Notes: generated by a model not told the origin, from the sequence alone. Shown: positions 45,986-54,995, counted from the stretch's first letter. The stretch is DNA of 64,000 nucleotides from G963666705 sp963666705 (GCA_963666705.2 CAXXKO010000022.1:62001-126000), one strand, 5' to 3'. Program-made: numbers and translations.

Positions 45986-46319
45986 TCCCGAAGATTGTAT
46001 CAGTGGCGCCCGGTCTGCCATGATTGCTCGCGATAATTGAGAGGAAGGCGCCCCGTGGCGGAGAGCGATCCAACCCCGCTGGAATCGATCTACGCGGCCC
46101 ACGATTGGGCGCGCGCGGAGGCTGAGCCCTACCTGACCTGGCTCCCCGATGGGATCGAGCCATACGCGGTCTACGTTGTCGCGATCCTGGTGCTTTTGGC
46201 TGCGCTGGCCGCAATTTGGAAAGCGGGGGTTGAGCTTTGGCGAGCGGCGAGTTGGGCTCCAAGGGCACTTTGGCGACGTGCTACGGGCTACCAGCCGCCA
46301 AAGAGCGAAGCCGCTCTAG

Positions 46320-47843
46320 GAGCCTGTCCGAGAATTCGGATTTGGCTCGACGTGGGTATCGGAGTGTGATTCGTTAAACGGCATGAGCAAAACCTTTCGA
46401 GCTTGGGACGTGGATCAGGTCTGGCTGTTGCCGGCTTCGGTCCATGACTTCGTGCCGGCGGGACACGCGGCGCACCTGGTGCGGGATGCGGTGCGCGAGA
46501 GCCTGGACCTGTCGGCGATCTTTGCGGCCTATGGCGAGGCGCGCGGCCAGCCGCCCTACCACCCGGTGATGATGGTGGCGCTGTTGCTGTACGCCTACAG
46601 CGTCGGCGTCTATTCGTCGCGCCGCATCGCCAGGGGGTGTGAGGAGCGCGTCGACTTCATGGCGGTGACGGGGATGCAGCGGCCCGACTTCCGCACCATC
46701 TCGGATTTCCGCAAGCGCCATCTCGCGGCGCTGTCGGGGCTGTTCGCGCAGGTGCTGGCCCTGTGCCGCCGGGCGGGGCTGGTCAAGCTCGGCCATGTGG
46801 CGCTGGACGGCACCAAGATCAAGGCCAACGCCTCCAAGCACAAGGCGATGTCTTACGCCCGCATGGTCAGGGCGGAGGCCGGGCTCGAGGCGGTGGTCGA
46901 GAGCTGGCTCGATCGGGCGGCGGCGGCCGATGCGGCGGAGGACGAGGCGTTGGGGGTCGCGGCGCGGGGCGACGAGATGCCGGCCTGGGTCGCCGACAAG
47001 GCCAAGCGTCTGGCCAAGATTCGCGAGGCCAAGGCCGCCCTGGAGGCCGAGGCGCGGGACGCGGCCGCGCGCGCCGCCCAGACGCGGGCGCCGAAGCGCC
47101 CGGGACCCAAGCCCAAGCCGCCGGCGGATGTGCCGGCGGACAAGGCGCAGCGCAACTTCACCGACCCCGAGAGCCGCATCCTCAAGACCAAGGACGGCTT
47201 CATCCAGGGCTATAATGCCCAGGCCGCGGTCGATGCCAAACGCCAGATCATCGTCGCCCACGCCCTGACCGATTCGACCAGCGACCAGGGCCAGCTCGAA
47301 CCCCTGATCGACGCCATCGAAGCCAACCTCGGGCGGCGTCCCAGGGAGATATCGGCGGACGCCGGCTACTGCTCGAAGGCGAACCTGGAGGCCGCCGATA
47401 GGCGGGGCATCAAGCCCTACATCGCGACCGGGCGGCAAAAGCACGGCCAAGCCGCCGCCGTGGGCCCGCGCGCCGCGCCGCCCGGCGGCCGGGTCGCGGC
47501 CATGGCGGCCACCCTCAGGCGCGCCGGGCGCCGCAGCCGCTACCGCCTGCGCAAGCAGACCGTCGAGCCGGTGTTCGGCCAGATCAAGCAGGCCCGGGGC
47601 TTCCGTCAGTTCCTGCTGCGCGGCCGTGAGAAGGTCACATGCGAATGGGCGATGATCTGCACCGCCCACAACCTGGCCAAGCTCGCCGTCGCCCAAGCGC
47701 CATGAGACGCCGAGACCAATCATGCCTCTCGCCGCGCCAAGCCCCTGAAGGCAACCACCCATGAGCCAAACCACCAAAATCACGACAAGACCACTCGCCA
47801 TCACCCCAATGCTTGCCAACAACATCAAATCTCGGACAGGCTC
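46320..47843 (+). mobile_element. IS1182-family insertion sequence, complete
   Basis: 1524 bp with terminal inverted repeats GAGCCTGTCCGAGA (left) and TCTCGGACAGGCTC (right). It is flanked by the 4-bp duplication CTAG (46316-46319 and 47844-47847), the preferred palindromic target of this family. One intact transposase gene. Confidence 0.93.
46383..47705 (+). CDS. IS1182-family transposase
   Basis: A 440-residue DDE transposase. The N-terminal DUF772 domain runs through PPYHPVMMVALLLYAYSVGV and RPDFRTISDFRKRH. Catalytic residues are D in GHVALDGTKIKANAS, D in EISADAGYCSKANLE and E in RKQTVEPVFGQIKQARG. An Ala/Arg/Lys-rich coiled insert (about residues 165-250) separates the first D from the second. 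Complete. Confidence 0.92.
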   Translation: MSKTFRAWDVDQVWLLPASVHDFVPAGHAAHLVRDAVRESLDLSAIFAAYGEARGQPPYHPVMMVALLLYAYSVGVYSSRRIARGCEERVDFMAVTGMQRPDFRTISDFRKRHLAALSGLFAQVLALCRRAGLVKLGHVALDGTKIKANASKHKAMSYARMVRAEAGLEAVVESWLDRAAAADAAEDEALGVAARGDEMPAWVADKAKRLAKIREAKAALEAEARDAAARAAQTRAPKRPGPKPKPPADVPADKAQRNFTDPESRILKTKDGFIQGYNAQAAVDAKRQIIVAHALTDSTSDQGQLEPLIDAIEANLGRRPREISADAGYCSKANLEAADRRGIKPYIATGRQKHGQAAAVGPRAAPPGGRVAAMAATLRRAGRRSRYRLRKQTVEPVFGQIKQARGFRQFLLRGREKVTCEWAMICTAHNLAKLAVAQAP

Positions 47844-47988
47844 CTAGCCAAAGAGGCCGCCGAGCGGACCCAGCAAATAGTCGAGGATGCCCTGGGCGCC
47901 GTGCTCGCCAATCGGGTCGAGAAAGCCGAGGAGGGTGGCGCGAGCCTTCCAGAGGACGTCTTAGAGCGCGCCGTCGGCCGCGCGGGAA

Positions 47989-49414
47989 GTGCTGCAATCC
48001 AATGACCCGTCGAAAGCTGATGCGCGGGAAGCGCTGAGGGCTGGCGACCTCCAAGCCGCCGAACGCGCGCTCGCGGAAGCGTTCGAACGCGAGGCCGAGG
48101 CCGCCACGCGCATCGCTGACGAAGCCACCCAGCTCGAGGCCAAGGCCGCCCGCACCGCGCGGGAGAAAGCCGCCCTGGCCGCCACTCGGTCGGTCGCGGA
48201 AGCGCTGCGCTGGTACGGGAACGCGGCCGAGTTCGATCCCGAGCACTTCTGGACTCGAATCGAGCTGGCGCGGCTCCATCAGGCTTCCGGAGACATCCGC
48301 GCCGCGATGGAGGCTGCCCAGGCGGCGCTGCGCGTGGCGACGGACGATCGCGAACGCTCGGTCGCCCTGAACAAGATCGGCGACGTGCTGGTGGCGCAAG
48401 GCGATCTGGGCAAGGCGCTGGAGAGCTTCCAGGCCGCCATGGTCATAGCCGCGCGTCTGGCGGGCGCCGATGGGAGCAACGCCGGGCTCCAGCGCGATCT
48501 GTCGGTCTCACACGAGAGGATCGGCGACGTGCTGGTCGCGCAAGGCGATCTGGGCAAGGCGCTGGAGAGCTTCCAGGCCTCGCACGCCATCTTCGAGCGT
48601 CTGGCGGGTGCCGATGCGAGCAACGCCGGGCTCCAGCGCGATCTGTCGGTCTCCCATAACAAGATCGGCGACGTGCTCGTGGCGCAAAGCGATCTGGGCA
48701 AGGCGCTGGAGAGCTTCCAGGCCTCCCATGCCATCAGGGAGCGTCTGGCGGGTGCAGATGCGAGCAACGCCGGGCTCCAGCGCGATCTGTCGGTCTCACA
48801 CGAACAGGATCGGCGACGTGCTGGTGGCGCAAGGCGATCTGGGCAAGGCGCTGGAGAGCTTCCAGGCCTCCCATGCCATCTTCGAGCGTCTGGCGGGTGC
48901 CGATGGGAGCAACGCCGGGCTCCGGCGCGATCTGTCGGTCTCACACAACAAGATCGGCGACGTGCTGGTGGCGCAAGGCGATCTGGGCAAGGCGCTGGAG
49001 AGCTTCCAGGCCTCCCATGCCATCTTCGAGCGTCTGGCGGGTGCCGATGCGAGCAACGCCGGGCTCCAGCGCGATCTGTCGGTCTCACACGAAAGGATCG
49101 GCGACGTTCTGGTGGCGCAAGGCGATCTGGGCCAGGCGCTGGAGAGCTTCCAGGCCTCGCGTGCGATCAGGGTGCGCTTGGCGGGGGCCGATGGGAGCAA
49201 CGCCGGGCTCCAGCGCGATCTGTCGGTCTCGCACGAGAGGATCGGCGACCTCCACGCGGCCCGAGGCGAGGTCGCCGCGGCGGTCGCGTCCTACGAAGCA
49301 AGCCACGTCATCGCCCGATCTCTCGCCGACCGGTTTCCCGATCACCCGCAATTCCAATCCGACTTGGTAATCACCAACCGCAGGCTCGCCGAGCTGCGAG
49401 GCGAGCGGGAATGA
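47989..49414 (+). pseudogene. tetratricopeptide-repeat protein with near-identical 48-residue tandem repeats and a frameshift
   Basis: An Ala/Glu-rich coiled segment (AERALAEAFEREAEAATRIA) leads into one ordinary TPR region and then six nearly identical 48-residue units (144 bp each, about 48368-49243). Each reads IGDVLVAQGDLGKALESFQ...RLAGAD.SNAGLQRDLSVSH. A final diverged unit ends LAELRGERE. Between units three and four (about 48800-48810) two extra bases shift the frame, and the rest continues in frame 2. TPRs mediate protein binding. The high identity shows recent expansion. It is probably the C-terminal part of the membrane protein upstream. Confidence 0.8.
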
Positions 49415-49553
49415 TGCCGCGCATCATCTGAATCTCATCGCGAACCGAGTTTCCCGGCCACTGGCGGACACCGGAAGCGCTGGCCCGATTCGACCCCGTC
49501 CATCATTATGAATGCACGCCCCGGAACATCCCAAAACAGCACGGGAGGAACCC

Positions 49554-50330
49554 ATGGATACCTCGGTCGACGGCCTTCGCGTCGTGGTCACGGCGGGCGG
49601 CTCCGGCGCCGGCCGGGTCATTGCCGAGACCTTCGCCGGCCTGGGCGCCCGCGTGCATGTGTGCGACCTGGACGCTGGCTTTCTCGACGCGGTGCGCGCC
49701 GCCAATCCCGGCATCGGCGCCACGCTCGCGGACGTGGGCGACCCGGCGGCCGTCGATGCGCTCTTCGACGCGGCGCTCGATCGGCTGGGAGGGCTCGACG
49801 TGCTGGTCAACAACGCCGGTATCGCCGGGCCGACGGCGGCGGCCGAGGCAGTGACGCCCGCGGAGTGGGACCGCACCATGGCCGTCAATGTGGGCGGGCA
49901 GTTCTATTGCGCGCGCCGGGCCATCCCGGCCATGAAGGTGGCGGGTGGGGGCTCGATTCTCAATATCTCCTCGACCAGTGCCCGCACGGGCCTCCCCTAC
50001 CGGCTGCCCTACGCGGTCTCGAAAGTCGCCGTCATGGGCCTGACCGAGACCCTGGCGCGCGAGCTCGGGCCGGACGGCATCCGCGTCAACACCATCCTGC
50101 CCGGTGCCATCAACAACCAGCGAGTGCGCGACGTGATCCGCGACAAGGCCGCGGCCCTCGGCGTCACGCCCGCGGATTACGAGGCCGAGCTGCTGTCCTT
50201 CATCTCGCTCCGCACCATGGTGGAGCCGGTGGAGATCGCTCATATGGCCGTCTTCCTCGCCTCGCCCGCCGGGCACCACATCTCGGGCCAGGCCATCGGC
50301 GTCTGCGGCAATGTCGAGTACGAGCGTTGA
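49554..50330 (+). CDS. SDR-family oxidoreductase
   Basis: A 258-residue classical SDR. The cofactor loop is VVVTAGGSGAGRVIAETF, followed by DVLVNNAGIAGP, the catalytic serine in ILNISSTSARTGLP and YAVSK. The C-terminal HHISGQAIGVCGNVEYER departs slightly from the usual DGG. ATG 49554 follows GGGAGGA, so the upstream ATG 49512 is not used. The substrate is unknown. It may act with the dehydrogenase gene 478 bases downstream on the same strand. Confidence 0.88.
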   Translation: MDTSVDGLRVVVTAGGSGAGRVIAETFAGLGARVHVCDLDAGFLDAVRAANPGIGATLADVGDPAAVDALFDAALDRLGGLDVLVNNAGIAGPTAAAEAVTPAEWDRTMAVNVGGQFYCARRAIPAMKVAGGGSILNISSTSARTGLPYRLPYAVSKVAVMGLTETLARELGPDGIRVNTILPGAINNQRVRDVIRDKAAALGVTPADYEAELLSFISLRTMVEPVEIAHMAVFLASPAGHHISGQAIGVCGNVEYER

Positions 50331-50332
50331 GG

Positions 50333-50530
50333 CCAGGCGGCGATGAGCTCGACTCATCGCCGTCTGGCAAGCGCCGCGTGGGCGCCCGAGCTTATGCGAG
50401 GCCAGCCTTAGCGGCGCTTGAGCGAAAGAAGTGCCTTAGCGGCGCTTGAGCGAAAGAAGTGCCTTAGCGGCGCTTGAGCGATATATGAAGCCAAGGCCGC
50501 GGATGCGGCCGCCCGGCGCTTGAGGGATCA
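50333..50530. repeat. structured intergenic repeat, family E, copy 2, with 28-bp triplication
   Basis: It begins three bases after the SDR stop with the hairpin CCAGGCGGCGATGAG / CTCATCGCCGTCTGG (50333-50367). The shared block GCGCCCGAGCTTATGCGAGG follows, then a 28-bp unit CCTTAGCGGCGCTTGAGCGA (plus AAGAAGTG) at 50406-50433 and 50434-50461 with a third partial copy at 50462-50481. Last come the GC-rich stem and CGCTTGAGGGA shared with copy 1 (2379-2490). Copy 1 lacks the triplication. Confidence 0.8.
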
Positions 50531-50589
50531 TATGATCGGTCTTTCTTAAGACCGCCCGGCGCCCGGCACGGAGTCGCCGGAGAATTTTC

Positions 50590-50618
50590 TTGACGCTGGC
50601 GCGAAATGGGTGTATGGT
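50590..50618 (+). promoter_or_regulatory. putative sigma70 promoter for the hydroxyacyl-CoA dehydrogenase gene
   Basis: TTGACG (50590-50595) and TATGGT (50613-50618) are spaced by 17 bp, about 190 bases before the start codon at 50808. The leader between contains AT-rich sequence and repeated CTTGAC motifs (CACCTTGACAATCCTTGACC around 50719-50738), possibly an operator. Inferred from sequence only. Confidence 0.4.
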
Positions 50619-50807
50619 CCTACGTGAATCGACACCCGCCACAAAAATAGTTAAGAAAAGTCAAGGTTGCGGCCCGGAATTTCCAACCCATTGATTTTAT
50701 TAAGATTTACTCTTTCCCACCTTGACAATCCTTGACCATCCGACGGCTGGGCCTTAGCCGTTGGGGGGCGGCGGCGCGCTGAAGCGCCCACACGAGGGGG
50801 GAGAGCC

Positions 50808-51752
50808 ATGAGGCGGATCGCGATTTTCGGCACCGGCCTCATCGGCCGGGGCTGGGCCATCATCTTCGCCCGCGCGGGGCACCAGGCGGCGCTTTACGAT
50901 CCGGCTCCGGGCGCCATGGACCAGGCGCTCGCCAGCATCGAGGCCAGCCTGGGCGACCTCGCGCATGCCGGCCTCATCGCGGAGGCGCCGGCCGCGGTCA
51001 TGGCGCGGGTGCGGGTTTGCGCGAGCCTCGCCGAGGCGCTCGAGGGCGCCGTCTACGCCCAGGAGAGCGCGCCCGAGGACGCGGGCATCAAGCGCCAGGC
51101 CTTCCTCGACATGGACGCCCTGGCGGCGCCGGGGACGGTCCTCGGCAGCTCCTGCTCGGCCATCCCGGGCTCGGTCTTCCTCGAGGACGTGCCGGGGCGC
51201 GGGCGGTGCCTGATCGCGCATCCCGCCAACCCGCCCTACCTGATGCCGGTGGTGGAGCTGATCCCCACCCCCTGGACAGAGGCCGCGGCGACCGAAGCGT
51301 GCCGGGCGCTGATGGAAGAGGTCGGCCAGGTGCCGGTCCTGCTGAAGAAGGAAATCGCCGGCTTCGTCATGAACCGGATGCAGACGGCGGTCATCAACGA
51401 GGCCATCCACCTGGTCGCGGCCGGGGTCATGTCGCCCGAGGATATCGACAGGACCATGCGTAACAGCATCGGCATGCGCTGGTCCTTCATGGGCCCGTTC
51501 GAGACCATGGACATGAACGCGCCCGGCGGCTTCAAGGACTACGCGACCCGCTACGGCGCGAGCTACCGGGCCATGGGCCGCGACCTGCGCGTGGCCGAGG
51601 ACTGGGACCCCGGTGCCATCGAGGCCATCGAGGCCGCGCGCCGGGCACGCGTGCCGAAGGCGGAGGTGGCCGCCCGCCAGGCCTGGCGCGACCGCCGCCT
51701 CATGGCCCTCCTCGCCCATATGCGCGAGGCGGACAGGGACATCGGCGAATAG
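50808..51752 (+). CDS. 3-hydroxyacyl-CoA dehydrogenase family protein
   Basis: A 314-residue NAD enzyme of the short 3HCDH type, like lambda-crystallin/L-gulonate dehydrogenase. The Rossmann motif is IAIFGTGLIGRGWAIIFARAG at the N-terminus. The active-site region IAHPANPPYLMPVVELIPTP holds the catalytic histidine and the conserved glutamate, and GFVMNRMQTAVINEAIHLV follows in the C-terminal helical domain. Candidate substrates are hydroxy acids or hydroxyacyl-CoA; carnitine dehydrogenase belongs to the same group. It converges with the M24 peptidase gene, with 14 bases between the stops. Confidence 0.87.
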   Translation: MRRIAIFGTGLIGRGWAIIFARAGHQAALYDPAPGAMDQALASIEASLGDLAHAGLIAEAPAAVMARVRVCASLAEALEGAVYAQESAPEDAGIKRQAFLDMDALAAPGTVLGSSCSAIPGSVFLEDVPGRGRCLIAHPANPPYLMPVVELIPTPWTEAAATEACRALMEEVGQVPVLLKKEIAGFVMNRMQTAVINEAIHLVAAGVMSPEDIDRTMRNSIGMRWSFMGPFETMDMNAPGGFKDYATRYGASYRAMGRDLRVAEDWDPGAIEAIEAARRARVPKAEVAARQAWRDRRLMALLAHMREADRDIGE

Positions 51753-51766
51753 GGCGCCAGCCTCGC

Positions 51767-52939
51767 TCAGCCGATCTCGATCAGCTCCGTGGTCTCCAGG
51801 GTCAGTTGCTCGTAGCCGTCCTCGGTGATGACATGGACGTCCTCCCACCGCAGCTCGGCATCGCCGATGCGCACGCCCGGCTCGGTGCTGATGATGGTGC
51901 CGGGCTCGAGCACCGTATGGTCGGTGGCGCAATTGCTGGGCGGCTCAACGGCGAGGAGGCCCTGGCCGTGCCCGCACCGGCCGTGCAGAAGCTCGATGGG
52001 CGAGATCGCCTCCACCCCCAGGGCGTCGAGGCCGTCGGCCCAGACCTGGAACAAGGCCGAGCAGGCGAGCCCGGGGCGGAGCGCGTCGATCATGCGCTGG
52101 TTGAGGGCGAGGACCGCCTCGTGGATGCGCTTTTGGGCTGTGCTCGCCGGGCCGAGGGTGGCGGCGCGCATATAGTCGATCCCGTACATGCCGACCCGGG
52201 CGCCCGAATCGAGGGCCAGGAGGGTGCCTTCCTCGATCGGCCGCTCGTAATGGAAGGGGTTGCCGCCGCCCGGCGGGCGGTGCTGGAAGATGACGAAGCC
52301 GGTGTCGTCGCCGCCCTCCTCGAGCACCATGCGGCGCATGTCGCGGGCGACCTCGCGCTCGGTCATGCCGGGGCGGATCTGCGCGAACAGGCGCTGGCGC
52401 GCGCGCCCGGTGATCGCCGCGGCCTCGCGCACATGGTCGACCTCCTCGGGCGACTTGACCCGGCGCAGCGCGAGGAGGATGGGGGCGGCATCGACGAACT
52501 CGGTGCCCGGCATGGCTTCGACGACTTCCAGGTAGTCGCCGACGGGCATCTCCATGCGCTGTTCCTGGCCCAGCTCGACGCCGACGCGCTTGCCCGCCGC
52601 GCCGCGCTCGGCGAGCGCGTCCGCGACCATGCCGGCGGGGAATTTCAAGAGCGCCGTGAAGGCGCGCACGTCGGTCACGTCGCAGCTCAGGGCCAGGCTA
52701 TCGCCGCCCTGGGTGACGATCACCGGATCGCCCTCCAGCGGCAGGATGAAGATCGAGGGCCGGGTGAGGGACTGGTAGAGCGCGAGGCTCGCCGAGGTGC
52801 CGGCGAAATACTGGAAGTTGGTCTCGCAGGTGACGACCAGGGCGGCGAGGCCCTGGGCCGCCATCATCTCGCGGGCGCCGGCGTGGCGGCGGGCCATCTC
52901 GGCACGCGAGAAGGTGGCGTGGGGAAGTCGGTCCGGCAT
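51767..52939 (-). CDS. M24-family metallopeptidase (Xaa-Pro peptidase/ectoine hydrolase-like)
   Basis: A 390-residue pita-bread-fold protein with a creatinase-type N-terminal domain. All five metal ligands are present: D244 (LALDSG), D255 (YGIDYMR), H324 (RCGHGQG), E353 (ISTEPG) and E366 (RWEDVHV). It is thus a metal-dependent hydrolase rather than a metal-free creatinase. Substrates may be Xaa-Pro peptides or amides such as ectoine. The frame opens at 53173, but GGGAGGA before ATG 52939 decides the start. It is the last gene of a three-gene unit with the cupin and glycosyltransferase. Confidence 0.87.
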   Translation of the reverse strand: MPDRLPHATFSRAEMARRHAGAREMMAAQGLAALVVTCETNFQYFAGTSASLALYQSLTRPSIFILPLEGDPVIVTQGGDSLALSCDVTDVRAFTALLKFPAGMVADALAERGAAGKRVGVELGQEQRMEMPVGDYLEVVEAMPGTEFVDAAPILLALRRVKSPEEVDHVREAAAITGRARQRLFAQIRPGMTEREVARDMRRMVLEEGGDDTGFVIFQHRPPGGGNPFHYERPIEEGTLLALDSGARVGMYGIDYMRAATLGPASTAQKRIHEAVLALNQRMIDALRPGLACSALFQVWADGLDALGVEAISPIELLHGRCGHGQGLLAVEPPSNCATDHTVLEPGTIISTEPGVRIGDAELRWEDVHVITEDGYEQLTLETTELIEIG

Positions 52940-52971
52940 GTCGTATTCCTCCCGCGTTGAGGGGTGAGGGC

Positions 52972-53325
52972 TCAGGAAATCATGTAGGTCTTTCGCACCG
53001 TGGCGACGACTTCGCAAGTGCCCCGCCAGCCGGCGGGGAAGTACGCCGCGTCGCCGCCCTCGATCTCGGTCCGCACGCCCTCGTCCGAGGTATAGACGCA
53101 GCGGCCCGAGAGGAACTGGCAGAGCTCGCCCCGCTCGAGCTCGCAGCGCCAGGTGCCGGGCGTGCAGACCCACAGGCCGGCTTCGTTCGCGCCGTCGGCG
53201 TCGCGGTGCAGGATGGTGCCGCTGGTGTGCGAGACCGGCTCGCCGATGGGTCCCGGCACCGGCCCCCAGTCCGTGAGCGCGGCCTCCGGGATATCGGCGG
53301 CCCGCGCCAGTAGCTTCACGTTCAT
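52972..53325 (-). CDS. cupin-domain protein
   Basis: A 117-residue single cupin (DUF861/Cupin_3 type). The strand motifs are GLWVCTPGTWRCEL and GELCQFLSGRCVYTSDEGV, followed by EGGDAAYFPAGWRGTCEVV. The usual metal-binding histidines are largely absent, as in other Cupin_3 proteins. It may bind a small sugar or amine. Its start directly follows the stop of the glycosyltransferase gene, without spacing, so the two are co-translated. Confidence 0.85.
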   Translation of the reverse strand: MNVKLLARAADIPEAALTDWGPVPGPIGEPVSHTSGTILHRDADGANEAGLWVCTPGTWRCELERGELCQFLSGRCVYTSDEGVRTEIEGGDAAYFPAGWRGTCEVVATVRKTYMIS

Positions 53326-54615
53326 TCAGCCATTCCTTTCGAGGATTTCGTCGAGCAGCTTCGCGGCCTTCAGGCGCCCGTCGCGCGCGCGCATATGGGC
53401 GCTCGTCGCGGCCAGACGCTCGCGCATCGCCGCGTCCGAGAGAAGCGTCTCGAGCGCCTTGGCGAGCTCTTCATCGGTCCAGTCGCTCCTGTGCATCTTG
53501 AGGCCGTGGCCCGTTTCCTGGACGCGGGTCGCGTTGTCGTGGCCGTCCCAGACATAGGGCATGACCAGCGCCGGGGTGCCGAAATAGAGGCACTCGGTGA
53601 AGCTGTTGTTGCCGCCGTGGTGGATGGCCGCATCGACCTGGGACAGGACCGAGGGCTGCGGGTACCAGGGCGCCAGATGGACGTTGGGCGGCGGCGCATC
53701 GTAGGCGTCGGCATAGTCGCCCACATTGACGAGCGCCCGGTAGGGCAGGCGCGCGATGACGTCGATCATGCGCTTGAGCAAGCCCGTGTCGCCCGCGCCC
53801 AGGCTGCCGAAGCTCACGTATATCAACGGCTTGTCGGCGTTGTCTTGGAAATCTGGAACGGTATAGGGCGCCTCCTCGCGCACGCAGCCTTCGAGATACT
53901 GGAAGAGGGCCGGGTCGAGGGGATGGCGGTGCGCGAACTTGACCGGCTCCGGATAGAGCAGGAGGTTGAGGCGGGGCGAGGGCTCGAAGAACTCGCCGAT
54001 TCCGTAGGGCGTCTCGCCGCATTCGGCGAGGAAGGCGTTGAACTTGTCGTGGGTCGGCTTCACGACCGCGTTGAAGCGGGCCTGGTAGCGGGCGAAGCCA
54101 TCCCTGTCGCCCTCGCCGCAGCCCGTGAGGTGGGGCGGGATGTCGGGATCGGGGACCTCGTTCTCGCTGCACGAGATGATGCGTACCCAGGGCGCCCCGT
54201 GGCGCTTGGTGGCGGGGAACAGCACCACGTTGTCGATGCAGATGAGGTCGGGCTCGATGGTATCGAGGATCTGGGGCAGCTCCTTCTCGGCCCAGATCGC
54301 GGTGTCGACGATGGCGTCCCAGCATTCCTTCACGTAGGTGTCGATCTGGTCGTAGGGGGTCTTGCCGAAATTGGGAATATGGCCGTTGATGAAGTCCGAC
54401 CAGTATTTCACCATCGCCTCGGGCGGCATGGGCGCGGACATGTTGACCGCGAACTCCTCGAAGCCGTAGCCCGCGAAGACGCCGCCGAAGCCGGGGTCGC
54501 AGATGAACACGGCCCGGTGGCCGAGCGCCTGGCAGGCCTGGGCGATGCCGACGGAGTTGAGCGCCGGGCCGAACGCGGCCTCGGGGAAAAACGCGATCGT
54601 CTTCCTGTCCGCCAT
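53326..54615 (-). CDS. GT1-family glycosyltransferase (UDP-glycosyltransferase, MGT type)
   Basis: A 429-residue GT-B enzyme. The N-terminal acceptor domain begins TIAFFPEAAFGPALNSVG. The C-terminal nucleotide-sugar domain contains PLIYVSFGSLGAGDTGLL, WYPQPSVLSQVDAAIHHGG and NNSFTECLYFGTPALVMPY, the GT1 signature with the conserved H-x-G-G. Such enzymes glycosylate small lipophilic molecules. It is the first gene of the minus-strand unit and faces the toxin-antitoxin operon; the 155 bases between them should hold both promoters. Confidence 0.87.
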   Translation of the reverse strand: MADRKTIAFFPEAAFGPALNSVGIAQACQALGHRAVFICDPGFGGVFAGYGFEEFAVNMSAPMPPEAMVKYWSDFINGHIPNFGKTPYDQIDTYVKECWDAIVDTAIWAEKELPQILDTIEPDLICIDNVVLFPATKRHGAPWVRIISCSENEVPDPDIPPHLTGCGEGDRDGFARYQARFNAVVKPTHDKFNAFLAECGETPYGIGEFFEPSPRLNLLLYPEPVKFAHRHPLDPALFQYLEGCVREEAPYTVPDFQDNADKPLIYVSFGSLGAGDTGLLKRMIDVIARLPYRALVNVGDYADAYDAPPPNVHLAPWYPQPSVLSQVDAAIHHGGNNSFTECLYFGTPALVMPYVWDGHDNATRVQETGHGLKMHRSDWTDEELAKALETLLSDAAMRERLAATSAHMRARDGRLKAAKLLDEILERNG

Positions 54616-54735
54616 TCTTACAAGACCTCAGTAGCGGGTAGTGCCGCCGCACCCAGTCAATCAGACTTTGTTACCAGTCACGCCGGTGGTCTGCAAACCG
54701 CTTCGCCATGCCCTATATAAAGTGGCTGGCGCATG

Positions 54736-54751
54736 CTAGCATATGCTAGCG
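54736..54751. promoter_or_regulatory. 16-bp perfect palindrome, operator of the RelE-type operon
   Basis: GCTAGCATATGCTAGC is its own reverse complement. It overlaps a second palindrome (ATGCTAGCAT, 54734-54743) and ends 20 bases before the antitoxin ATG. A possible -10 (TATATAAA) lies just upstream. Position and symmetry indicate autorepression by the antitoxin. Confidence 0.7.
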
Positions 54752-54770
54752 AACGTTCGGGAGTTGACCC

Positions 54771-54995
54771 ATGGCACAGGCTCAATTGGCGACGAGAATC
54801 GACGCGGGGGTGAAGAAGGCCGTCGAGCAGGTATGCGAGTCGCGAGGCCTCAAGATGAACCGCTTCATCGAGGAAGCGCTGCTGGACAAGCTCGAGGAGC
54901 TGGAGGATATCCAAGACCTCAAGCAGATACGCTGTGAGCCGACGAGACCGCTTTCGGAAATCCTCAAGGACTTGAAACTGGATGGCAAGCTATAG
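54771..54995 (+). CDS. ribbon-helix-helix antitoxin
   Basis: A 74-residue protein. The N-terminal AQLATRIDAGVKKAVEQVCE, SRGLKMNRFIEEALLDKLEE fits a ribbon-helix-helix domain, and the acidic/hydrophobic C-terminal half would wrap the toxin. ATG 54771 follows GGGAG. Its end overlaps the toxin gene by 14 bases. Named from size, fold pattern and partner. Confidence 0.82.
   Translation: MAQAQLATRIDAGVKKAVEQVCESRGLKMNRFIEEALLDKLEELEDIQDLKQIRCEPTRPLSEILKDLKLDGKL

Larger units (their letters stand above)
46055..48005 (+). pseudogene. small single-pass membrane protein gene interrupted by IS1182
   Basis: From GTG 46055 (after GAGAGGAAGG) the frame encodes a hydrophilic start, one membrane helix (YAVYVVAILVLLAALAAIW) and PKSEAAL, where the IS begins. 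Removing the IS and one CTAG joins this in frame to AKEAAERTQQIVEDALGAVL, then a stop at 48003-48005. The next frame begins at 47989 and encodes TPR repeats. The two were probably one gene: membrane helix, coiled-coil-like linker, TPRs. A further frameshift near 47985 would explain the present split. Confidence 0.65.

Noticed and set aside
48368..49243. Regular 144-bp repeats considered as a CRISPR array or satellite
   Set aside because: They are translated as six in-frame TPR-like units with no unique spacers.
51767..52939. Assignment of the M24 protein as creatinase
   Set aside because: All five metal ligands (D, D, H, E, E) are present. Creatinase is a metal-free member, so a metallohydrolase is more likely.
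54736..54751. Palindrome considered as an IS end or recombination site
   Set aside because: No matching second end or mobile gene. Its place 20 bases before an antitoxin start fits an operator better.
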